64,000 bases of DNA from Nocardia higoensis. GTDB taxonomy: Bacteria; Actinomycetota; Actinomycetes; Mycobacteriales; Mycobacteriaceae. The position numbers were made by a program, and so were the translations under genes. Of this stretch, positions 9,081 to 18,501 are shown piece after piece (within the stretch, counting starts at the first letter, position 1; every line of letters starts with the position of its first letter). The notes below the pieces were generated by a model. That model worked only from the letters and a program-made list of their open reading frames with translations. It was not told the origin of the DNA and did not search any database. The stretch covers positions 744,001 to 808,000 of the forward strand of contig NZ_JADLQN010000002.1 in the NCBI RefSeq assembly GCF_015477835.1. Direction: 5' to 3'.

Positions 9081-10814
9081 ATGACCAAGAAACCGCAATC
9101 GCAGTTGCTCGGCCCCGAGCAGCGCCGCACGGCCTGGGATCGGCTCGGCAAGGAGCACTTCGACGTGGTGGTCGTCGGTGGCGGCGTGGTCGGCGCGGGC
9201 ATCGCGCTGGACGCGGCCACCCGTGGCCTGGACGTGGCGCTGGTGGAGGCGCGCGACCTGGCCTCCGGCACGTCGAGCAGGTCGTCGAAGATGTTCCACG
9301 GTGGGTTGCGCTATCTGGAGCAGCTCGAGTTCGGCCTGGTGCGCGAGGCGCTGCGCGAACGCGAACTCGCCCTGTCCACCCTGTCGCCGCACCTGGTGAA
9401 GCCGTTGCGCTTCCTCTACCCGCTGACCCACCGCGGCTGGGAACGCCCCTACGTGGCCGCCGGACTGGTCCTCTACGACACCATGGGCGGATCGAAATCG
9501 GTTCCCGGCCAACGGCATCTGACCAAGCACGGTGCGCTGCGCCTGGCGCCCGGTCTGCGCCGCGACGCACTGATCGGCGGGGTCAGCTACTACGACACCG
9601 TCGTCGACGACGCCCGTCACACCATGACCATCGCCCGCACCGCCGCCCACTACGGCGCGGTCATCCGCACCTCCACCCAGGTCGTCGGCTTCCTGCGCGA
9701 AGCCGACCGGGTGAGCGGGGTGAAGATCCGCGACACCGAGGACGGGCGCACCGCCGAGGTCCGGGCGCACGTGGTGATCAACGCCACCGGTGTGTGGACC
9801 GACGAGGTGCAGGCGCTGTCGAAGACCAGGGGCCGCTTCCAGGTGCGCGCCTCCAAGGGTGTGCACATCGTGGTGCCGCGCGACCGCATCGTCAGCGATA
9901 CCGCCATGATCCTGCGGACGGCGACCTCGGTGCTGTTCGTGATCCCGTGGGGCGCGCACTGGATCATCGGCACCACCGACACCGACTGGAATCTCGATCT
10001 GGCCCATCCGGCCGCGACGCAGGCCGACATCGCCTACCTGCTGGACCGGGTGAACGAGGTGCTGGTCACCCCGATCACCCACGACGACATCACCGGCGTG
10101 TACGCCGGGCTGCGCCCGCTGCTGGCCGGGGAGAGCGATTCGACCTCGAAGCTGTCCCGCGAGCACGCGGTCGCCCGGATCGCGCCCGGCCTGGTCGCCA
10201 TCGCGGGCGGCAAGTACACCACCTATCGGGTGATGGCCTACGACGCGGTGGACGAGGCCGCCAAGGACATTCCGGCCCGGGTGTCACCGAGCATCACCGA
10301 GAAGGTCCCCCTGCTGGGTGCGGAGGGCTACTTCGCCCTGGTCAACCAGACGGTGCAACTGGCCGAGCTCTACGGCCTGCACCCGTATCGGGTCAAGCAT
10401 CTGCTCGACCGCTACGGTTCGCTGATCGACGAGGTGCTCGCCGCCGCCGGGGACGCTCCCGACCTGCTGCATCCCATCGCGGCCGCGCCGTCGTACCTGC
10501 GGGCCGAGGCGCTGTACGCGGCGACCGCCGAGGGCGCGCTGCACCTCGACGACGTCCTGGCCAGGCGCACGCGTATCTCCATCGAATACGCCCACCGCGG
10601 CGCGGACTGCGCCGAGGAGGTCGCGCGGCTGATCGGGCCCGTGCTCGGCTGGGACGAGGCCGAGACGGAACGGGAGATCGCCACCTACCGCTCTCGCGTC
10701 GACGCCGAGATCCGATCGCAGAAGCAGCCCGACGACGCCTCCGCGGACGCGTTGCGGGTCGCCGCGCCGGAACCGCGCCCCGAACTGCTCGAGCCGGTGC
10801 CTGTCGAGAGCTGA
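9081..10814 (+). CDS. glpD: Aerobic glycerol-3-phosphate dehydrogenase
   Basis: This 577-residue FAD enzyme oxidises glycerol-3-phosphate to dihydroxyacetone phosphate at the membrane and feeds electrons to quinone. The FAD fold VVVGGGVVGAGIALD lies at residues about 31-45. SSRSSKMFHGGLRYL near 72 is the GlpD signature, and a C-terminal helical domain follows. The ATG at 9081 follows TGGAGGAG closely; an upstream in-frame GTG at 9024 lacks such a site. The size and position match glpD2 (Rv3302c) of M. tuberculosis. With the divergent glpK it completes glycerol entry into glycolysis. Confidence 0.94.
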   Translation: MTKKPQSQLLGPEQRRTAWDRLGKEHFDVVVVGGGVVGAGIALDAATRGLDVALVEARDLASGTSSRSSKMFHGGLRYLEQLEFGLVREALRERELALSTLSPHLVKPLRFLYPLTHRGWERPYVAAGLVLYDTMGGSKSVPGQRHLTKHGALRLAPGLRRDALIGGVSYYDTVVDDARHTMTIARTAAHYGAVIRTSTQVVGFLREADRVSGVKIRDTEDGRTAEVRAHVVINATGVWTDEVQALSKTRGRFQVRASKGVHIVVPRDRIVSDTAMILRTATSVLFVIPWGAHWIIGTTDTDWNLDLAHPAATQADIAYLLDRVNEVLVTPITHDDITGVYAGLRPLLAGESDSTSKLSREHAVARIAPGLVAIAGGKYTTYRVMAYDAVDEAAKDIPARVSPSITEKVPLLGAEGYFALVNQTVQLAELYGLHPYRVKHLLDRYGSLIDEVLAAAGDAPDLLHPIAAAPSYLRAEALYAATAEGALHLDDVLARRTRISIEYAHRGADCAEEVARLIGPVLGWDEAETEREIATYRSRVDAEIRSQKQPDDASADALRVAAPEPRPELLEPVPVES

Positions 10815-10898
10815 GCGCCCGCGCGGGGTGAGCGCGCTCGTCGTGGACGTGGGTGGTGCCGTGGACGTGCTGGTGCTCGGCGGCACCTCGGGCGAGGG

Positions 10899-11522
10899 CT
10901 AACGGCGCTCGCCGGACTCCAGGCGCACCGCCCAGCCGATGATGGCTCGCAGGTACCGCAGCACGGTCTCGTCGTCACAGGCTTCGGCGTCGGCCAGGTG
11001 CAGCCGGATCAGCTCGTCGATCGAGGCCATCACCAGCCGGGTGGTCGTGCCGTTCGGGTCGACGGGGACGCCCGCGTAGCGCGACAGGTGCCGGGCGCCG
11101 ATCCCGCGAGCGAACTTGCGGCCGACCTCCAGCTGCTCGCGCAACAGTGGCGGCCCGCCCTCGGGCGGGCTGAGCAGGATGCGCCAGCTGTCCGGCGCGG
11201 CGTGCACATAGGCGAGCACGCCGCGCCCGATGTCGTCGACATCGAAGTCGCCCGCGGGGTCGGTCTCCGGTCGGTCCACGGTGAGCATGCCGCTGAACGC
11301 GGTCCTGGTCTCGCGTTCCAGCAGTGCCGCGGTCAGCCCGGCCAGGTCGCCGAACTGCTGGTAGATCAAGGCGCGTGCGACGCCGGCAGTGCGTGCGACC
11401 CGGTCGATGCCGACGGCGGCGAAGCCCTCGGCCACCACGATGTCGCGGGTGACGTCGAGCAACTGATCGCGCCGCTCGGCGGCCGACATCCGCTTGCGCT
11501 TGCCCCCCGATCCGGGATTCAC
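10899..11522 (-). CDS. TetR family transcriptional regulator
   Basis: The 207-residue protein has a basic N terminus (GGKRKRMSAAERRDQ), a TetR helix-turn-helix at residues about 20-65 (VGIDRVARTAGVARALIYQQFGD), and an all-helical ligand-binding domain. Its GTG start overlaps the TGA of the upstream FAD oxidoreductase as GTGA on the minus strand, so the two are translationally coupled and the regulator probably controls its own operon. The ligand is unknown; the partner enzyme suggests a terpenoid, lipid or hydrophobic compound. Confidence 0.85.
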   Translation of the reverse strand: MNPGSGGKRKRMSAAERRDQLLDVTRDIVVAEGFAAVGIDRVARTAGVARALIYQQFGDLAGLTAALLERETRTAFSGMLTVDRPETDPAGDFDVDDIGRGVLAYVHAAPDSWRILLSPPEGGPPLLREQLEVGRKFARGIGARHLSRYAGVPVDPNGTTTRLVMASIDELIRLHLADAEACDDETVLRYLRAIIGWAVRLESGERR

Positions 11523-12880
11523 CGCACCGATGGTCGCGCCAGCAGGAGATCCACCGCCTTGGCAGCGCTCTGAACGGCGCTCTCCATGGTGGCCGACCAG
11601 TCGGTGGCAGTCCAGTCGCCCGCCAGCACCAGCGAGGGCACCGAGGTGCGCTGCGGTGGGCGCAGCGCGTGGGTGCCGACGGTCTGGGAGAACGTGGCCT
11701 TCGGCATGCGCACCACATGGCCCTGCACGACCTTCGCCTCGACCGCGGCCGGGTAGTAGCGGCGCAGCAGCTCCATCTGCTCGGCGATGATCTCGGCGTT
11801 GGTCTTGTGGATCTGCTCGTAGGCGCCGCTGGTGGTCAAGCAGTACAGCCAGGCCTTCTCGGTGCTGCGCCCGGTCATCAGCTGCCGGTCGAACACCTCG
11901 TCGATGACGCCGGTGCCGCCGATCAGCGCCTCGAATTCGGCGGTGGTGCCCAGCGGCCGGTCCAGGTACAGGTTGGTGCTGACGATCGGGGTGTAATGCA
12001 GCTTGTCCGCGGCGGCGTAGATCTCGGCGTGCTCGGGCAGATCGTCGAGCAGGCCGCCGATATTGGTGTTGGGGACCGCGCAGATCACCGCGTCGGCGGG
12101 CACCACCGAGCCGTCGGCCATGGCCACGCCGGTGACCTCGCCGTCGGTGATGTGGATGCGCCGCGCCACCGCCCGGTAGCGCACCTCCACGCCGCGTTCC
12201 TGGAACACCTTCAGCGCGCCGTCGACGTAGAGGGTGTCCAGATCGGTCGTCGGGTAGCCGATTTCGACCGCGCGCAGATGCTTGGCGCCCAGCCGGAATC
12301 CGGTGGCCATCACATCGGCGAACACCTTCGCCGACTCGATCTCGACGGGCTCGGCGGCGATGCCGAGCGCCAGCCAGTCCCACAGTGCCTCACGTGATTT
12401 GGCGGGCATGCCGATGCGGTCGAACCACTGCGCGGTGGTGAGGTCGGCCAGATCGTGCGGCTGGTTGAGGGCCTGCCAGACCAGCAGCCCGGTGGCCCGC
12501 AGGGTGCGCAGCCGGTCCAGCAGTCCGGTATCGGGGTGCAGGCCGGTGAGCGTGCGGATCGCGCCGAGGCCGCTGGTGGACATGGTCACCGAGCGACCGT
12601 CGGGCCAGCGCAGGGTGGAGCGGTCGGGGAAGGCGACGTGCTCACGGGTGCCGACGCTGGTCAGGTAGCGGAAGAGGTGCTCGTATCCGCTGGCGATCAC
12701 GTGCTGACCGTTGTCCGGCGGATCGTCGACCGCGTCGACTTTCATCGCATGCGCGCGCCCGCCCAGCCTGCCCCGCCGTTCCAGCAGCGTGACCTGCTTT
12801 CCCGCCTCGGCCAACCAGACCGCCGAGGCCAGCCCCGCCAATCCGCCGCCGATCACCACGTACTGCCGCGGATCACCCAT
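11519..12880 (-). CDS. FAD-dependent amine-oxidase/desaturase family protein (HpnE-like)
   Basis: This 453-residue protein starts with a Rossmann FAD site (VVIGGGLAGLASAVWLAEAG) and the downstream ERRGRLGGRA motif. It ends with LAGDWTATDWSATMESAVQSA, the C-terminal FAD contact typical of hydroxysqualene dehydroxylases (HpnE), phytoene desaturases and related amine oxidases. No hpnC, hpnD, squalene cyclase or crt genes are visible nearby, so a hopanoid or carotenoid role is only inferred. It shares an overlapping start/stop with the TetR gene behind it. Confidence 0.75.
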   Translation of the reverse strand: MGDPRQYVVIGGGLAGLASAVWLAEAGKQVTLLERRGRLGGRAHAMKVDAVDDPPDNGQHVIASGYEHLFRYLTSVGTREHVAFPDRSTLRWPDGRSVTMSTSGLGAIRTLTGLHPDTGLLDRLRTLRATGLLVWQALNQPHDLADLTTAQWFDRIGMPAKSREALWDWLALGIAAEPVEIESAKVFADVMATGFRLGAKHLRAVEIGYPTTDLDTLYVDGALKVFQERGVEVRYRAVARRIHITDGEVTGVAMADGSVVPADAVICAVPNTNIGGLLDDLPEHAEIYAAADKLHYTPIVSTNLYLDRPLGTTAEFEALIGGTGVIDEVFDRQLMTGRSTEKAWLYCLTTSGAYEQIHKTNAEIIAEQMELLRRYYPAAVEAKVVQGHVVRMPKATFSQTVGTHALRPPQRTSVPSLVLAGDWTATDWSATMESAVQSAAKAVDLLLARPSVR

Positions 12881-12901
12881 ATCCGCTCCTCCCGCTCGAG
12901 T

Positions 12902-12927
12902 TACGAATTGTTAGTTAATCGGCATTC
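12902..12927 (-). promoter_or_regulatory. Candidate promoter/operator of the HpnE-like/TetR operon
   Basis: An AT-rich patch about 25-45 bp upstream of the operon start stands out in this high-GC context. It contains TTAGTTAA and TTACGAA elements that could form a partial dyad for the TetR protein encoded in the same operon. Support is base composition and position only. Confidence 0.3.
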
Positions 12928-13028
12928 GTCAACGGGCGCAAGCGGACTCGACCCTGCGCCGGATGGCGATCGCGGCCGGGGCACCGACGGCCGCGAGCGG
13001 GATCACCGGCGCTGACCGCGCCGGGCGA

Positions 13029-13574
13029 TCACGCGGTGATCCGTACCGTCCATCGTCCCCGATGATGCAGGCGGGTGACACTCCCCGGCGCCACGTCCAG
13101 CCGCCAGAACGAGGTGGGCGGCGCGTCGAGGGCGACCAGCAGCGCGGACCGGATGACCGCGGGGTGGGTCACCGCGACGGTCGAGACACCCGTGGCGCCG
13201 ACGTCGTCGAGCCAGTGCCGGGTGCGGGCCACGATGTCGACGACCGATTCGCCGCCGTGTCCGGTGAACGCCGGCTCGGTGAGCCAGCTCCGGAGCTCCC
13301 CGGGCGGCAGTGCCGTCATATCGGCTCCGCGCCATACGCCCGCCTGGAGATCGCGCAGCCGGTCGTCGGGCGTGCCTGCGAGCCCCAACTGTTCGGCGGT
13401 CTCCACCGCCCTGCGTTCGGGACCGGTCAGGACCACGGCCTCCGCGGGAGGGGTGTAGCCGGGCAGCGCACGCCGGCCCGCCTCGGTGAGCGGTTCGTCG
13501 GCGGGGAAGCGCGCGGCGCGCAGCGCCTCGGTGACGCCGTGGGCGATCAGGTCGAGTTTCAGCACGCTGCGCAC
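13029..13574 (-). CDS. Histidine phosphatase superfamily protein
   Basis: About 181 residues. The normal RHG motif of this superfamily appears as AHG (LDLIAHGVTEALR, residues about 6-18), followed by LTEAGRRAL, the second-Arg motif GPERRAVETAEQL, and a C-terminal THPAVIRSAL that supplies the second catalytic His. Loss of the Arg before the nucleophile His would weaken phosphate binding, so catalytic activity is uncertain. Several GTG codons could be the start; 13574 and 13565 are equally plausible. It is divergent from lhr. Confidence 0.65.
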   Translation of the reverse strand: MRSVLKLDLIAHGVTEALRAARFPADEPLTEAGRRALPGYTPPAEAVVLTGPERRAVETAEQLGLAGTPDDRLRDLQAGVWRGADMTALPPGELRSWLTEPAFTGHGGESVVDIVARTRHWLDDVGATGVSTVAVTHPAVIRSALLVALDAPPTSFWRLDVAPGSVTRLHHRGRWTVRITA

Positions 13575-13647
13575 GCACAGCAGCGTACGGCCTCGGTCGC
13601 CGCGAGGGTCGCGGCCCGCTGTCGGTGCGCGGGTGCACACTGAACTG

Positions 13648-16600
13648 GTGCCTCCGTTCTCGACCGCCAGGTTCTCCCGCGCGACCAGGGAATGGTTCGA
13701 CGGCGCCTTCGCCGCGCCCACCTCGGCCCAGCTCGGCGCGTGGCAGGCGATCGCCGCGGGCGAGCACACGCTGGTGGTGGCCCCGACCGGCTCGGGCAAG
13801 ACGCTCTCGGCCTTCCTGTGGGCGATCGACGAACTGGCCCGCCGGAACCCGGCCGGGGAGTCGGGTGAGCCGCCGCCGAAGGGCACCTCGGTGCTCTACG
13901 TCTCCCCGCTCAAGGCGCTGGCGGTGGATGTCGAGCGCAATCTGCGCGCACCGCTGGCAGGCATCACCCGCACCGCCGCCCGCCTCGGCCTGCCCGCCCC
14001 GGAGATCACCGTGGGCGTCCGCTCCGGCGACACCTCCCAGGCCGCGCGGCGCACCATGGCGCGCACCCCGCCCGACATCCTGATCACCACCCCGGAGTCG
14101 CTGTTCCTCATGCTCACCTCGGCGGCGCGCGAGACCCTGCGCACCGTGCGGACGGTGATCGTCGACGAGGTGCACGCGGTCGCCGGATCCAAGCGCGGCG
14201 CGCATCTGTCGCTCTCGCTGGCCCGCCTGGACCTGCTCGCCGAGCGGCCCGCCCAGCGCATCGGCCTGTCGGCGACGGTGCGTCCGGCCGAGGAGGTGGG
14301 CCGGTTCCTCACCGGATCGGCTCCGGTCACGATCGTCGCGCCGCCCGCGCCCAAGACCTTCGACCTCAGCGTGCGGGTGCCGGTGCCGGACATGACCGAG
14401 CCGGGCGATTCCGATCAGCCGGGCTCGATCTGGCCGCACGTGGACGAAGCCGTGGTGGATCTGGTACTCGCGCATCGCTCGTCCATCGTCTTCGCCAATT
14501 CCCGCAGGCTCGCCGAGCGTCTGACCGCCCGGCTCAACGAGTCCTACGCCGCCCGCATCGGCGACCCGGTGCAGACCTCACACGCCCCGCCCGCCCAGCT
14601 TGGCCCGAGTACCGAGGTCGTGCACGGCGCGGGGCAACTGCTGGCCCGCGCGCACCACGGCTCGGTGAGCAAGGAACAGCGCGCGCTGATCGAGGACGAT
14701 CTCAAGAGCGGGCGGCTGCGCTGCGTGGTGGCGACCAGCAGTCTGGAACTGGGCATCGACATGGGTGCGGTCGATCTGGTGGTGCAGGTGGAGGCACCGC
14801 CCTCGGTGTCGAGCGGGTTGCAGCGGATCGGGCGGGCCGGGCACCAGGTGGGGGAGATCTCGCGCGGCGTGCTGTTCCCCAAACACCGCACCGATGTCGT
14901 GCACTGCGCGGTGGCCGCGCACCGGATGGTGACCGGACAGATCGAGGCGCTGCGCATCCCGGCGCATCCGCTCGACATCCTGGCCCAGCAGACGGTCGCG
15001 GTCTGCGCGCTCGAACCCGTCGACGCCGACGCCTGGTTCGAGACCGTGCGAGGCACCGGCAGTTTCGCCGATCTGCCCCGCTCGGCCTACGAATCGGTGC
15101 TCGATCTGCTCGCCGGCCGCTACCCCTCCGACGAGTTCGCCGAGCTGCGCCCGCGCCTGGTGTGGGATCGCGACGCGGGAACGCTCACCGGCAGGCCCGG
15201 CGCGCAACGACTCGCGGTGACCTCCGGCGGCGCGATCCCCGATCGGGGGATGTTCGCGGTCTACATGGTGGGCGAGAAGAACTCCCGGGTGGGCGAGCTC
15301 GACGAGGAGATGGTCTACGAATCCCGGGTCGGCGATGTGTTCGCTCTCGGCGCCACCAGCTGGCGCATCGAGGAGATCACCTTCGACCGGGTCCTGGTGA
15401 CCCCGGCGTTCGGGCAGCCCGGCCGGTTGCCGTTCTGGCACGGCGACGGTCTCGGCCGCCCCGCCGAACTCGGCGCGGCCCTGGGCGAATTCGTGCGCAA
15501 GGCGGTGAAGATGATTCCCGCGAACGCCTCGGACGCGCTGTTCACACCATCGTCCGAGGCTCGGACCGACGGCGCGAAACGCACCGAGGGCGCGTCGGGG
15601 AAGGCCCGGCGGGAGCAGAGTCCGGTGGGCAAGGGCCAGACGAAGAAAGCCGCCTCCGTTTCGGCGGACTCGGAGGGCATGCTCGGCGACCTGCTGTCCG
15701 GCGCCGGGTTGGACGAGAACGCACGGGCGAATCTGATCGCCCTGCTCGCCGACCAGCGCGCCGCCACCGGACAGGTGCCCACCGACAAGACCCTGGTGGT
15801 GGAGCGGTTCCGCGACGAACTCGGCGACTGGCGACTGGTCATGCACTCGCCGTTCGGGCTGCCGGTGCACGCGCCGTGGGCGCTGGCGGTCGGAGCCAGG
15901 CTGCGCGAGCGGTTCGGTGTGGACGCCGCGCCCACTGCCTCCGACGACGGCATCGTGGTGCGTCTGCCCGACACCACCGACGAGCCGCCCGGCGCCGAAC
16001 TGTTCGTCTTCGAGCCCGACGAGATCGACGAGATCGTCACCGAGCAGGTCGGCGCCTCGGCGCTGTTCGCCTCCCGCTTCCGCGAATGCGCCGCGCGGGC
16101 CTTGCTGTTGCCGCGCCGCGACCCGGGCAAACGCGCCCCGCTGTGGCAGCAACGGCAACGCGCCGCCCAATTGCTCGATGTGGCGAGGAAGTTCCCCGAT
16201 TTCCCGATCCTGCTGGAAACCGTGCGCGAATGCCTGCGCGATGTCTACGACCTCCCCGCGCTGACCGATGTGCTCGGCCGGGTCGCCCGCAGGCAACTGC
16301 GCCTGGTCGACGTGGAGACCGCCACCCCCTCGCCCTTCGCCAACGCTCTGCTGTTCGACTACATCGGCCAGTTCATGTACGAAGGCGACAGCCCGCTGGC
16401 CGAACGCCGCGCCGCCGCCCTGTCCCTGGATTCCGGCCTGCTCGCCGAACTGCTCGGCCGGGTGGAACTCCGCGAACTGCTCGACCCGCGGATCCTCGAA
16501 CAGACCGAACGTGAACTGCAACGGCTCACCCCCGAACGGCGTGCCCGCGACGCCGAGGGGCTGGCCGACCTGCTGCGCCTGCTCGGCCCGCTCACGCCGG

Positions 16601-18492
16601 AGGAAGCGGGTCGGCGTTGCGCCGATGCGGGCGAGGGCAACGCCCCGGCCGCAGACGACGACGTCGCCGGTGCGGGCGGGGCCCTTGATGCAGCAGGTGA
16701 CGCCGCCCGCGCGGGCGCGCGAGATGCGCCCCTCGACGCAATGCCGTCTGCCCGGTCCGGCGGCGCGCACGAACAGTGGTTCGCCGAACTGGCGGCCGCC
16801 CGCCGCGCGCTGACGGTCGCCTTCGCGGGCCGCACCTGGTGGGTGGCGGTCGAAGACGCCGCCCGCCTGCGCGACGCGCTGGGCGTACCGCTGCCGGTCG
16901 GTCTCCCCGAGGCGTTCGCCGAGCCGGTTCCCGATCCGCTGGGCGACCTTGTCGGCCGCTTCGCCCGCACCCACGCGCCGTTCGAGATCGACGCGGTGGC
17001 GCGCCGGTTCGGTATCGGGCCGGCGGTGGCGGCCACCGCCCTGCACCGGTTGGCGGCCGAGAAACGCGTGGTCGAGGGCGAATTCACGCCGGGCGCCAGC
17101 GGATCGGAATGGTGCGACAGCCAGGTGCTGCGCCGGTTGCGGCGGCGCTCGCTCGCCGCGGCGCGCCACGAGGTGGAGCCGGTCGCCACGGCGGCCTTCG
17201 GGCGGTTCCTGCCCGCCTGGCAGCACGTGGGCACGGGGGAGTTGCGCGGGGTGGACGGAGTCGCCTCGGTGATCGAGCAACTGGCGGGGGTGCCCGCGCC
17301 CGCCTCGGCCTGGGAGTCGCTGATCCTGCCCGCGCGGGTGGACGACTACAGCCCCGCCATGCTGGACGAGCTCATGGCCACCGGCGAGGTGATCTGGTCC
17401 GGGCACGGCGCGATCACCGCCAAGGACGGCTGGATCGCTCTGCACCCGGCCGAGCAGGCGCCCTTCACGCTGACTCCGCCCGCCGAGATCGAATATTCCG
17501 AGACCGCGCTGCGGCTGCTGGAGGCGCTCGGCGCGGTGCTCGTCCCCGGCCCGGCCGACGGCGCGGTCCCGCGCGGCGGCGGCGCGTACTTCTTCCGTCA
17601 GCTCTCCGACGCGACCGGTCTGCTCGACGACGCGGCGGTCGCGACGGCGCTGTGGGATCTGGTGTGGGCGGGGCAGGTCTCCGGCGACACCTTCGCCCCG
17701 GTGCGCGCCCTGCTGTCCGGCACGACGCGCACCACCACCGCGCACCGCCCGCCCCGGCGCACACCGCGCGGCCGCGCCTATCTGCCGCGCCCGGCGATGC
17801 CGACCCGCACCGGGCCGCCCTCGGTGGCCGGGCGCTGGTCGCTGCTGCCCGAACGGGTCGCCGACAACACCGTGCGCGCACACGCCCAGGCCGACATCCT
17901 GCTGGAACGCTACGGCGTGCTCACCAAGGGATCGGTGCACAGCGAAGGCGTACCCGGCGGATTCGCGCTGATGTACCGGGTCCTCACCGAGTTCGAGGAC
18001 AGGGGCCGCTGCCGTCGCGGCTACTTCGTGGATTCGCTCGGCGGCGCCCAGTTCTCCACCACCGACGTGGTGGACCGGCTGCGCGCCACCGACACCGCTC
18101 GTGACAGCCGCGGCGGCCCGGCGGCCACGGCGCTGGCCGCCTGCGACCCCGCCAACCCGTACGGCGCGGCGCTGCCGTGGCCCAAGGGTGAGGCGGACGG
18201 CGGGCACCGGCCGGGTCGCAAGGCGGGCGCGATCGTGGTGCTGGTGAACGGCGAACTGGTGCTCTACCTGGAACGTGGCGGCAAGACCCTGCTGACCTTC
18301 ACCGCCGACCCCGATCCCAGGCGCGCGGCCGCCCACGAACTGGCCGCGCTGGTACGCCGCCGTCGCGTCGACGCCCTCGTCATCGACAAGATCGACGGCG
18401 AGACCGTGCACGGCCATACCGTCGCCGACGTCCTCACCGAGGCCGGATTCTCCGCCACCCCGCGGGGACTGCGGCTGCGCAGCAGGCCGTGA
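13648..18492 (+). CDS. lhr: Lhr-type superfamily 2 ATP-dependent helicase
   Basis: This very long protein (1614 residues) is a 3'-5' DNA/RNA-DNA helicase involved in repair. Walker A APTGSGKT is near residue 53, the DEVH box (VIVDEVHAV) near 173, motif III LSATVRP near 210 and motif VI QRIGRAGHQVG near 393. The Lhr-specific winged-helix/beta-barrel module and the long C-terminal domain follow. Inserted low-complexity stretches near 640-680 and 1000-1035 look like linkers. The start at 13648 gives a compact N terminus; GTG at 13633 is an alternative. It lies 9 nt ahead of nei, the arrangement of Rv3296-Rv3297. Confidence 0.93.
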   Translation: MPPFSTARFSRATREWFDGAFAAPTSAQLGAWQAIAAGEHTLVVAPTGSGKTLSAFLWAIDELARRNPAGESGEPPPKGTSVLYVSPLKALAVDVERNLRAPLAGITRTAARLGLPAPEITVGVRSGDTSQAARRTMARTPPDILITTPESLFLMLTSAARETLRTVRTVIVDEVHAVAGSKRGAHLSLSLARLDLLAERPAQRIGLSATVRPAEEVGRFLTGSAPVTIVAPPAPKTFDLSVRVPVPDMTEPGDSDQPGSIWPHVDEAVVDLVLAHRSSIVFANSRRLAERLTARLNESYAARIGDPVQTSHAPPAQLGPSTEVVHGAGQLLARAHHGSVSKEQRALIEDDLKSGRLRCVVATSSLELGIDMGAVDLVVQVEAPPSVSSGLQRIGRAGHQVGEISRGVLFPKHRTDVVHCAVAAHRMVTGQIEALRIPAHPLDILAQQTVAVCALEPVDADAWFETVRGTGSFADLPRSAYESVLDLLAGRYPSDEFAELRPRLVWDRDAGTLTGRPGAQRLAVTSGGAIPDRGMFAVYMVGEKNSRVGELDEEMVYESRVGDVFALGATSWRIEEITFDRVLVTPAFGQPGRLPFWHGDGLGRPAELGAALGEFVRKAVKMIPANASDALFTPSSEARTDGAKRTEGASGKARREQSPVGKGQTKKAASVSADSEGMLGDLLSGAGLDENARANLIALLADQRAATGQVPTDKTLVVERFRDELGDWRLVMHSPFGLPVHAPWALAVGARLRERFGVDAAPTASDDGIVVRLPDTTDEPPGAELFVFEPDEIDEIVTEQVGASALFASRFRECAARALLLPRRDPGKRAPLWQQRQRAAQLLDVARKFPDFPILLETVRECLRDVYDLPALTDVLGRVARRQLRLVDVETATPSPFANALLFDYIGQFMYEGDSPLAERRAAALSLDSGLLAELLGRVELRELLDPRILEQTERELQRLTPERRARDAEGLADLLRLLGPLTPEEAGRRCADAGEGNAPAADDDVAGAGGALDAAGDAARAGARDAPLDAMPSARSGGAHEQWFAELAAARRALTVAFAGRTWWVAVEDAARLRDALGVPLPVGLPEAFAEPVPDPLGDLVGRFARTHAPFEIDAVARRFGIGPAVAATALHRLAAEKRVVEGEFTPGASGSEWCDSQVLRRLRRRSLAAARHEVEPVATAAFGRFLPAWQHVGTGELRGVDGVASVIEQLAGVPAPASAWESLILPARVDDYSPAMLDELMATGEVIWSGHGAITAKDGWIALHPAEQAPFTLTPPAEIEYSETALRLLEALGAVLVPGPADGAVPRGGGAYFFRQLSDATGLLDDAAVATALWDLVWAGQVSGDTFAPVRALLSGTTRTTTAHRPPRRTPRGRAYLPRPAMPTRTGPPSVAGRWSLLPERVADNTVRAHAQADILLERYGVLTKGSVHSEGVPGGFALMYRVLTEFEDRGRCRRGYFVDSLGGAQFSTTDVVDRLRATDTARDSRGGPAATALAACDPANPYGAALPWPKGEADGGHRPGRKAGAIVVLVNGELVLYLERGGKTLLTFTADPDPRRAAAHELAALVRRRRVDALVIDKIDGETVHGHTVADVLTEAGFSATPRGLRLRSRP

Positions 18493-18501
18493 GGAACCAC
18501 C

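Noticed and set aside
8856..10166. N-terminal extension of the glycerol kinase frame
   Set aside because: It lies antisense to glpD; glycerol kinase starts at the MRRYVAALDQGTT motif.
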